Shown here: positions 29,648-37,100 of the stretch, in pieces | Layout: each line of letters opens with the position of its first letter | Numbering within the stretch: the first letter of the stretch is position 1 | Assembly: GCA_020634235.1 (NCBI GenBank) | Contig: JACKCB010000001.1 | Span: 558,001-622,000 of the forward strand | Direction of reading: 5' to 3' | Origin: Ardenticatenaceae bacterium | GTDB taxonomy: Bacteria > Chloroflexota > Anaerolineae > Promineifilales > Promineifilaceae | DNA: 64,000 nt | The notes under the pieces: model-generated | Told to the model about the DNA's origin: nothing | Databases searched by the model: none | The model's input: only the letters and a program-made list of their open reading frames with translations | Made by a program: the position numbers and the translations under genes

Positions 29648-30592
29648 CTATGCGGTTTGGGCCAGAAAAGACAGCGGGTCGGTGCTGTTGACAAAGTTCA
29701 CCCCTTGCCGGGCGAAATCGCCAAAGCGGGCCACGGCCAGGGCGTGGAAATCCACGTCGGGATGCAGCACCGGTGAAGTGCAGTCGCGCAGGAAGTAGAT
29801 TTTGCGCAGCGCCGCCGGCTTGTCGCCAAAATCCTCCACAATATCCTCAACGCTTTCCAGGACACAGTGGCTCTCCGCCTCGCCGGCCACAATCACCACG
29901 TCCGCCTGTTCCAGGGTGTCCAGAAACGCCTTGTTCTTGCCGCCCAGTGGATGGTTGGCTACCGGCACTTCGGGCTGGATGATGGAGTAATGCTCGGTCA
30001 GGGGCACGCTGCCCTTGGTAAGCCAGGTGGGCTGCGTCTTGCGGGCCAGGGCATGCCACATCACCGCCGACCACAACTCCGGGTCCAGTGCATGGCCCAC
30101 GCTGCCGATGAGGGTATGGTAGGGCCAGATAACCAGTTGTTTCTTGGCTCCCTTTTCCAACTGCTTGACGTAGTTGGTGGACGCGGCCGGGGCCACCAAC
30201 GGACGCCACTTGCCCGCCTTGATGTCATCCCAGGAGATGATGGTGAATGGCGCGGGGTGCCGTCCGTGGCCATCGACCCACCAATTGGGCGAGAAGATCT
30301 GGAATGGCAAGTGGGAATCCAGCGAGCAGGTGATGTTGGTAATGCTGGCGGCATTGCGGTAGATGAACTCGACCAGCCGCTGAATATCGCCCAGCGAGCC
30401 GGGGACGTTCAGGTTGCCCTGGTCGTGGCAGAAATCGACCTGCATGTCGATGATGACCAGGTGGACGTTGCGGGTATCCTCCCCGGCCGGGGGCAGATTT
30501 GCCTGGGCCGCAGCGGTGGCAATCGCTGCCATGTCGGGGTGGAACAGGCGGCCTATCCGCTGCGGGTCATAGAAGCTGGGAAAGTCGGTCAT
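29648..30592 (-). CDS. nicotinamidase-like isochorismatase-superfamily hydrolase
   Basis: 314 residues, longer than a typical nicotinamidase (about 200). Catalytic Asp about residue 50 in IIDMQVDFC, Lys in the TKGSVPLTEHYS region and nucleophile C243 in AGEAESHCVLES form the Asp-Lys-Cys triad. D92-x-H94 in SLDSHLPFQIF with a later His (about 106-110) resembles the metal site of nicotinamidases. It could hydrolyse nicotinamide or another amide; substrate not proven. AAGGAG lies eight bases before the ATG. It is the first gene under a strong, apparently repressed promoter and is followed by the vWA gene. Confidence 0.8.
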   Translation of the reverse strand: MTDFPSFYDPQRIGRLFHPDMAAIATAAAQANLPPAGEDTRNVHLVIIDMQVDFCHDQGNLNVPGSLGDIQRLVEFIYRNAASITNITCSLDSHLPFQIFSPNWWVDGHGRHPAPFTIISWDDIKAGKWRPLVAPAASTNYVKQLEKGAKKQLVIWPYHTLIGSVGHALDPELWSAVMWHALARKTQPTWLTKGSVPLTEHYSIIQPEVPVANHPLGGKNKAFLDTLEQADVVIVAGEAESHCVLESVEDIVEDFGDKPAALRKIYFLRDCTSPVLHPDVDFHALAVARFGDFARQGVNFVNSTDPLSFLAQTA

Positions 30593-30623
30593 TGGCGTAT
30601 CTCCTTGTTTTCAATGATGCAAT

Positions 30624-30652
30624 CAATTAAGTGTCTAAGTTACACTTAATTG
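30624..30652 (-). promoter_or_regulatory. operator: long perfect palindrome near +1 of the hydrolase-vWA unit
   Basis: CAATTAAGTGT (30624-30634) and ACACTTAATTG (30642-30652) are perfect 11-base inverted arms around seven bases. It lies directly downstream of the predicted +1 of the promoter at 30661-30689 and contains the AGTGT-N7-ACACT core also found inside that promoter and at the PP2C promoter. It is not followed by a T run, so a repressor site is more likely than a terminator. Confidence 0.75.
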
Positions 30653-30660
30653 TCAGCAAC

Positions 30661-30689
30661 AGTATAGTGTTGTTCATACACTTTGTCAA
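30661..30689 (-). promoter_or_regulatory. near-consensus promoter with operator in the spacer
   Basis: On the minus strand TTGACA (30689-30684), a 17-base spacer and TATACT (30666-30661). The spacer and -10 edge contain AGTGT-N7-ACACT (30666-30682 on the plus strand). It drives the hydrolase and vWA genes. The promoter at 33494-33522 is built in the same way. Confidence 0.85.
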
Positions 30690-30739
30690 GTCCCAATCGC
30701 TGTTTTGCGGCAGCGACCGGACCAGTTGGGACCAATCGC

Positions 30740-33420
30740 CCGGCCGGGCAGCGGCCCTGGCTTATGCCGTGACCAGATACACCCGGCCGGGGCGCTGTAC
30801 CAACAGCCCGGCCGGGTGGGGCAGCAAGGTATCGCCGGCGGTCACTACATCGGCCGTGCCCGGGAGCAGCGTCTGCCCGGCCGGGCTTTCCTTCAGCACG
30901 CCGGCATCGGTGGGATGCAGTAGGGTACTACCCCACAGCGCCTTCTGGCCCAGGCTCCCACTCCCGTAAAGCTCACTCCCGGCCGGGTGCTGCGCCTGGA
31001 AAGCCAGGTGGCCAGAGACAGCGTCCACCAGCCAATAGCGGCTGTAGGCCCGACCAGCCTGTTTCAGGTGAGCCAGGACGGCCAGGTGCGTCCGGCCGGG
31101 GACGACGTGCAGTTCCTGGACGCTTTCCCCGCCAGCCAGCGGCAGGGGCAGCTCGCGCGTAACACCCGCCTCATCACGCCAGAACAGGGTGTAGTCGCCA
31201 AAAATGCGGTAGATGCCGGCAACGATGTCCGCCTCCGGCGCAGCCCACAGCAAGGTTTGCTGCTGATGCGCCGTGGCCACCACCTCCTCAGCGTACAGCC
31301 CACCGCGCACACTGCCACGCAGCAGCGCTCCGCTAGCCAGCCGGTAAAGAGCCAGCGGCGAGGTGGCAAAGATGGCTGCGCCATCGCCCCCCTGAAACGG
31401 GTCGCTGGCCAGCAGCGCCAGGCGCTGCGGCGGGTCGTGGCTGGTGTCCAGCAGCAGCAGTTGGGACTGCCCGGCCGGGTTCACCACCAGGTAATGACCA
31501 AACAGGCCAAAGCGGTAGCCGGCCTGGCTGCTAAACAGGGGCTGGCGGTCGAACAGCCCCCCCACCCCCAGGCGCAGCAGGCTGTACTGCGCGCCTTCGC
31601 GCACAACGCCCACGATGCGCCGGTCGGGCTGCGCGGCCAGCAGCAGGAAGTGGCCGCCGGTCTGGGCCAGCAGGCGAACCTGTAGTTGGCCACCCGGCTG
31701 CGCCAGTTTGGGCTGGAGGGGCAGTTGATGGCAGCCGGGGCAGCCAGACCGCCCGGCCGGGTAAGCCAAACCGCACCGGCTGCAAGTCACCAGCGCGGCG
31801 GCAAAGTCGTCCAGCAGTTGGCGGGGGAAAGGCGGGCGCTGCCCCAGGCCAAAGACCTGATGCAGGTGGTGCAAAAGGTCGTCGGGCAGGCTGGCGGCCG
31901 GCCGGGCCAGCTTGGGATAAGTCACGGCCGGGTCCAGAATGGTCAGCCCGGCAGTGGCCCGCGCGGCCAGCGATTTGGCCTGGTGGTGAACGCCGCCGTA
32001 GGGATGGGCCAGCAGCAGGGCCTTGACGAGCAAAACGAAGTAAGCATACCAATCGCTGGCCGGGCTGAAGACCGGCCGGGCGCCAAAATCGGTGACGTGG
32101 TAGAGGTGGGGGTCGAGGCAGCTTTCCAGAGCGACCGGGCACGGGAACTGCTCAAACTGGTAGCTGTCTACATCGAGCCAGCAGGCAGCCAGCGCCGGGC
32201 CACCCCCCTGCCCGGCCGGGTGAAAGTGGATATTCTGGTCGTTCAGGTCGCCCACGACCAGGCCTAGTTGGTGCAGCACGCTGAGGGTCTGGTGCAACTG
32301 CTGGAAAAGGGGGATAACGTCCGCCGCGGTGAGGCCGCTTTGCTGGGCATATTTGGGACCGGCCAGTTGGCGCAGGGGCAGGCTCCCGGCCGGGAGGCGG
32401 GCCATCTGGAAACCCAACACCGCGCCAGACCGGTTGGTGACCAGGGCTGTGGGGCCAAGCACGTTGGGGGGAACCCGGCCGGCAAAGCGCGCCAGCCAGG
32501 CGCGCAGCTTGGCCGCCTGCCCCGGCCGGGGCTGGTGGTAAATCTTCACGGCATCGCGGCCCAGGCTAAACACCATGCCCTCCCCGCCGGACTGGATGAG
32601 CTGCCGCGGGTGCAGCGTATGCGTCTTGTGCTGGAGCAGGATTTGCATCTTCATCGGTGGCACCTTATTGAGGGCTGAGACCGCCCCCACAACACACCTT
32701 ACGCCTCACGTTCAAACCAGCAGGCGACTGCACCATCATCCTCGAAGTGGCCGGGTTGGCGGGCGCGGATATTGAGCTGGCGCTGCAGGGCCAGGCTGGG
32801 GCGCGGTGTGGTCAGGAGGTCGGCCAGCAGAGGGGCGGACCAGCCATCGCTGGCCACGGCAAGCTGCTGCACCCCGGCCGGGGCCAGCCGGCGAGTGTGG
32901 AAGTGGGCCGGTATGGCCCGGCCGGGGCCGCCCGGCAGCAGGTGATAAGCCAGGTAATCGGGCCGGTTGTCGCTCTCCAGGCGCGTGACCTGGCCGTTGT
33001 GCACCAGGTAGCCATCGCCAGCCCAAAAGAAGGTGGCCTCGTCAGCGGAGATGACGAAGCCCAGTAAGGTGCAGAGAAGGTGGCTGGCGATGAATTCGGC
33101 CCGGCCGGGGCCGCCAACCAACCCCAACCCGGCCAGGAGTTGGTCCAGGAAGGCCAGGCAGGCGGCGTAGAGCTGATCGGGCCAGGGCGGCGTGGGGATT
33201 GCCCCGGCCGGGGGTAGGCAGCGCGCCAGCCAGCCGGCGGCAAACTGGCCCAGGAGCTTGGCCCCCACTTCGTTATGGGATGGGATGACCCGGCCGGGGG
33301 TGCGATATTTGCTGCCGCAGCCGTCCAGCACCAGGCCAAACTGGCTGCGGCCATCGGCCGCGTGGCCGCAGATGGTGAAGTCGTGGCTGTTGTGCTGCAT
33401 GAGCCGGTGCGCCCGGCCGG
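30740..33420. repeat. densest cluster of the CCGGCCGG iterated palindrome
   Basis: By eye I count 20 copies of CCGGCCGG in this 2.7 kb, among them 30740, 30783, 30808, 30877, 30979, 31092, 31471, 31753, 31898, 32072, 32212, 32386, 32475, 32522, 32874, 32918, 33102, 33204, 33290 and 33413. That is about one per 134 bases, against about one per 380 in the whole window. Most are extended to CCCGGCCGGG. They lie almost wholly inside the kinase and phosphatase genes, in different reading frames. Confidence 0.85.
30762..32654 (-). CDS. protein kinase with zinc ribbon and beta-propeller-like C-terminus
   Basis: 630 residues from ATG 32654 (AAGGTG six bases upstream; a GTG at 32690 is less likely). 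The kinase domain (about 12-270) has a short glycine loop GGEGMVF, Lys in VKIY (about 37), the catalytic Asp and Asn in VVGDLNDQNI (about 135-141, replacing HRDxKxxN) and DVDS in place of DFG (about 161). It is divergent but keeps the catalytic residues. Four Cys (CSRCG and CPGC, about 290-306) form a zinc ribbon, and about 300 residues of repeated beta strands suggest a propeller. Kinases with zinc ribbons next to vWA and PP2C genes are known from TerY-P triads. Fourteen palindromes lie in the gene. Confidence 0.78.
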   Translation of the reverse strand: MKMQILLQHKTHTLHPRQLIQSGGEGMVFSLGRDAVKIYHQPRPGQAAKLRAWLARFAGRVPPNVLGPTALVTNRSGAVLGFQMARLPAGSLPLRQLAGPKYAQQSGLTAADVIPLFQQLHQTLSVLHQLGLVVGDLNDQNIHFHPAGQGGGPALAACWLDVDSYQFEQFPCPVALESCLDPHLYHVTDFGARPVFSPASDWYAYFVLLVKALLLAHPYGGVHHQAKSLAARATAGLTILDPAVTYPKLARPAASLPDDLLHHLHQVFGLGQRPPFPRQLLDDFAAALVTCSRCGLAYPAGRSGCPGCHQLPLQPKLAQPGGQLQVRLLAQTGGHFLLLAAQPDRRIVGVVREGAQYSLLRLGVGGLFDRQPLFSSQAGYRFGLFGHYLVVNPAGQSQLLLLDTSHDPPQRLALLASDPFQGGDGAAIFATSPLALYRLASGALLRGSVRGGLYAEEVVATAHQQQTLLWAAPEADIVAGIYRIFGDYTLFWRDEAGVTRELPLPLAGGESVQELHVVPGRTHLAVLAHLKQAGRAYSRYWLVDAVSGHLAFQAQHPAGSELYGSGSLGQKALWGSTLLHPTDAGVLKESPAGQTLLPGTADVVTAGDTLLPHPAGLLVQRPGRVYLVTA

Positions 33421-33442
33421 GGATTTGGGCTGTGCTGAGCAT
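32699..33442 (-). CDS. PP2C-type protein phosphatase
   Basis: 247 residues from ATG 33442 with AAAGGCAGG upstream. The ORF extends to 33484, but that would put the start on top of the predicted +1. PP2C metal-binding motifs are recognisable although divergent: GLVLDGCGS (about 36-42), FFWAGDGYLVHNG (about 138-150), ASDGWS (about 196-201) and FEDDGAVACW (about 233-242). It should remove phosphates placed by the kinase encoded 44 bases downstream. First gene of the transcript from the 33494-33522 promoter. Palindromes are frequent, as in the kinase gene. Confidence 0.78.
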   Translation of the reverse strand: MLSTAQIPGRAHRLMQHNSHDFTICGHAADGRSQFGLVLDGCGSKYRTPGRVIPSHNEVGAKLLGQFAAGWLARCLPPAGAIPTPPWPDQLYAACLAFLDQLLAGLGLVGGPGRAEFIASHLLCTLLGFVISADEATFFWAGDGYLVHNGQVTRLESDNRPDYLAYHLLPGGPGRAIPAHFHTRRLAPAGVQQLAVASDGWSAPLLADLLTTPRPSLALQRQLNIRARQPGHFEDDGAVACWFEREA

Positions 33443-33472
33443 TCGCCTGCCTTTCAATCGGTTCAGAGATTT

Positions 33473-33489
33473 AGTGTATATCAAACACC
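33473..33489 (-). promoter_or_regulatory. second operator copy near +1 of the PP2C-kinase unit
   Basis: AGTGT (33473-33477), seven bases, ACACC (33485-33489): one mismatch from the AGTGT-N7-ACACT operator. It covers the predicted +1 (about 33487) of the promoter just upstream. Confidence 0.6.
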
Positions 33490-33493
33490 AATC

Positions 33494-33522
33494 ATTATAG
33501 TGTTGCTATTACACTTTGTCAA
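33494..33522 (-). promoter_or_regulatory. consensus promoter with operator in the spacer
   Basis: On the minus strand TTGACA (33522-33517), a 17-base spacer and TATAAT (33499-33494), a full match to the bacterial housekeeping consensus. AGTGT-N7-ACACT (33499-33515) fills the spacer exactly as at 30661-30689. So strong a promoter with embedded operators implies tight repression until a signal arrives. Confidence 0.88.
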
Positions 33523-33695
33523 CGACAAAAGCGGCACGATTGTATGGTAAAATGACTTATCGCAGTTTTCGGGCTGACGTTTCGCCAGACAGACAGGGTC
33601 TGGCAGCCCAGTCACCAGCCAAACCAAAGGTTCCGGCAGCACCGCACCACGCTGTACTTCAGAAGGAACTTGCCGGCGCTGTAGCAGGAGGCACC

Positions 33696-34187
33696 ATGAA
33701 GAGTTTGCTATTATTGCGTCATGCCAAGTCTAGTTGGGAGAATGCCCATCTGGCCGACTTCGACCGGCCGCTAAGTGAGCGAGGGGAGCGGGACGCGCCG
33801 CGCATGGGGCGGCTGCTGCGCCGCGAGGACCTGGTTCCCGACCTGATCGTCACCTCTACAGCCCGGCGGGCGCAGCAGACAGCGGAACGGGTGGCCACAT
33901 ACAGCGGCTATGAGCACGACATTGAGTACACGCGCGATTTCTACCATGCCGGACCAGGTGAGTATCTCGCCTACCTGGCCCAGTTGTCGGACACCTGGCA
34001 GCAGGTGATGGTCGTGGGGCACAATCCGGGACTGGAAGAGCTGCTGGAACTGCTCACCGGCGAGGCGGAGCTGCTGCCAACCGCGGCCATTGCCCACGTG
34101 CGGCTGCCCATCCACCGCTGGCATGAACTAAACGAAGAAACTGAAGGGGAACTGGTGGCGGTCTGGCGGCCGCGCGAGGTCAGTTGA
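33696..34187 (+). CDS. sixA: SixA-type histidine phosphatase
   Basis: 163 residues from ATG 33696 with AGGAGG four bases upstream; the longer reading frame to 33516 has no recognisable domain. The RHA/RHG motif of the histidine phosphatase superfamily is LLLRHAKSSW, with the catalytic His about residue 8. TSTARRAQQTAE and VVGHNPGLEEL complete the active site. SixA removes phosphate from phosphohistidine, in E. coli from an Hpt domain or NPr. Its target here is unknown. The 3' end overlaps the convergent gene at 34180 by eight bases. Confidence 0.88.
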   Translation: MKSLLLLRHAKSSWENAHLADFDRPLSERGERDAPRMGRLLRREDLVPDLIVTSTARRAQQTAERVATYSGYEHDIEYTRDFYHAGPGEYLAYLAQLSDTWQQVMVVGHNPGLEELLELLTGEAELLPTAAIAHVRLPIHRWHELNEETEGELVAVWRPREVS

Positions 34188-37100
34188 GGCGGGCACGTTC
34201 GGGGGGAGCGGCGATGGTGCCGTTCTTGCTTTCGTAGAGCTTGCTCAGGCTCTTATTTTGCGCTGCCCACAACCCTACCAGGCCAATTTTTAGCTCATAA
34301 TACGTTGTGCCCTCGGTGGTGATCTCCTGCATGATCTCCCGCTCTACCAGGCGCGTCAGCCCGGCGGTGACATCAGCCGGGTCCAGTTGGAAGCCGTACT
34401 GCTCCAGGTATTGCATGAGATCGGCCGGATGGAAGGGGACGTCGCGGTCCATCAGGTGGGCCACGGCGGCCAGCAGCGCGCGCTCCGTGTAGCTAGAGCG
34501 CTGCCAGATGTAGGCAAAATGCACCTCGCCCAGGCGCAGCATATCTTCCAGAGCCGCGTTCACATCGGAAATGGTGATGTAGCCACTGCGCTGGTTGTTG
34601 GCCTGGTTGATGAGCGTGTAGCAGACCAACTGCAAGAAGTAGGGCTGCCCGGCCGTGACACGCCAGATTTTGTCCAGGGCCAGGTCGTCGTAGATGATGT
34701 GCGGGGCGACTGGCTCACACACCAGGCGCATGGCCGCTTCGCGGCTGAGGAAGCCGATATGCCGGTAGAGGGCGATGTTGAACAGCACGGACCAGTAATC
34801 GGTGCTCATTTCTTCCAGGCGGCGGGTGCCCACAAAGACAAAACTGAGGCCGTGGCTGTGCTGCATCAGGTGGCGCAGATAAGTGAAGAAGGTGGGGGGC
34901 AGGATACCATCGTTGACCAGGTTCTCGAAGGCCTCGAATTCATCGAAGACCAGCAGCAGCGTCGTCCCGGCCGGGAGCAGTTGGCGCGCTTCGGGCAAGA
35001 AACGGCGCTGAAAGTACCCGGCCGGGTCATCACGCCAGACCGCCGGTTCCGGCACTGCCAGGTCACAACCGCGCAGCGCCAGGGCATCGGCCAGGAGCCA
35101 GGCCAGGTCATGGAACAGATTGGCCATGCCCGGCACCACGCCCAGCGATTGGCAGTCGATGTAAACCGGCAGCAGGTTGTCCGGCAGGTAGGTTCTCAGG
35201 CGCAGCAGCGCCGAAGTTTTGCCGGTGCGCCGCTGGCCAACCAGAATCAGCACATTGCGCTGTGAAATGCTGCCTGCATTCTGGGCAATGAACTGGAACA
35301 GATCTTCACGGCCATAGAAGAGGCTGCTGCTTTCACGCAGCGGCGTGCCCGGCAAGTAAGGATTGGGGATAGGGCTGAACTCGCGCACCGGCGGCAGCAA
35401 ATGCACCATGTCGGCAAAGGCAATTTGCCGCCCCAACTGGCTGCGGTCATCATAGGCGATGTGGCAGGCCAGGCGGAAGCGGTCCATCTCGTGCACGGTC
35501 AGGTCGAAGGTGACTTCCCGCACCCGGCCGGGGGGCAGCACCGTAATATCCTCTGGCGGCGTCAGCGAGGTATACGCCGGGTTGGGGTCCAATTCAATAA
35601 CCAGATTCTCGGCCGGGGCGCGCCCCTTGTTGTGCAATTCCAGCACCACACTGGTCCGCTGATCGCGTGGCACCAGCCGCTTTGTCTTCAGAATGATGCT
35701 CAACTGCGCCTGGCCGCGCAGCTCCTCAATGGCCGCATTCACCAGCCCCAACCAGCGCACAGCCACAATCGACAGCAGCCGGTTGTCGATGCGCACCGGC
35801 TGCCCGGCCAGGTCTTCCCGGATCTGGCGCAGCAGGACGGCCGCCTCGTGCAGGTAAACAATGCGATCTTCGGCCAGGTCTACCCGTTCGCTGTCGCGCA
35901 GGCTGGCCAGTACCCGCGCCAGGCGGCTAAGCCCAATTTCTGGCTGGTCGGCCACCGTCTGTTCGTGTACCAACTGCCACAACTGCGGGTGCAGCAGCCC
36001 AAGCTCGGTGATGTTAGGGGCTTCCAGCAGCGTCTGGCCCATTCTGAAGCGGGTGCGCCATTCATCCAGCAGCCGCCAGGGTGGCTCTTGCTGGCGGGCC
36101 TGGTCCAGGGCGCTGTTGATGATGGGCAGACCGGCATCCGGCCGGGCCGTGAGCAAGAACAGGCCGTCCACCAGATTGGCCAGGTTGGCGTTCTTCTCCT
36201 GCCGGGCGCGGTTGGCCAGGTTGAGCAGCAGACCGGGCGAACCGCTGCTGCGACGGTATTCAGCATCCAGCAGTTCCAGCGTGGCTGCCGAATTCTGCTT
36301 CATACGGTTGTAGGCTATCCGGGCGCGCCCTTCTGGCGTCAGGGCCTGGCGCACCAGAACGACCAGGCTGAAGATAACCAGCACCACCAGCAGTGGACCG
36401 GCGACAACGTTGAGAAGGGGATTGATGATGACCGGCACAGGACCGGGCGGCGGTTCAACCCAACCCTGGTGTGTCTGGTCATCGAAGTAGAAACGGTAGC
36501 GCACAGGGTCATCGCCTTCCGGGGACAGGTTGAAGAAGAGCGAGCCGGACCCCTCGGCAATCCGGCTGTCCTGGGTAACCCATTCCTCAAGCTCCCGCTG
36601 GTAGGTTTCCAGGTCCACCTGCACTTCGTCCCCTTCCTCATCCAGGACAAAGACGCTGATCTCGTAGCTCCCCGGCCGGGCATCGGTCTGCGGACTTACC
36701 AGCAGCGGCGGGCGGTTGGGCTTGGCCTCAAACAGTTGCACCACACCCAGGTCGGTAACGGCCACCAACTCGGCCGGCAGGTTGGCGCCGCGCTGCAAGC
36801 CGGCCAGGGCGTAGATGCTGCTGGTTAGCTTTTGCCGGTCCCACGGCTGCTGATCATCAGAATAGAGGTAGAGGTTGCCATTGCGGTTGCCCACGGCCAG
36901 ATCGTGGGCACCACCGCCGTTCAGGTCGCTCCAGGTCAGGGCGCTAACGGCAGTCTCATCGCTCAGGTCCCACTGCACCAGGTTATGCTGCCCGTCGAGG
37001 GTATAGAGCTGGCCGGTGTCGGTGGCGATGAAGAAGTCACTCCCGGCCGGGAGGACAACCGTGGGGTGGCCGCTGTTCAACTGGTGCCGCCACACCTCAA

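Noticed and set aside
33516..33695. Sixty-residue N-terminal extension of the SixA frame
   Set aside because: It overlaps the divergent promoter at 33494-33522, has no domain, and an AGGAGG directly before the ATG at 33696 defines a better start.
35401..36828. Plus-strand open frame of 475 codons opposite the giant membrane protein
   Set aside because: Shadow frame rich in Gln, His and Arg without motifs.
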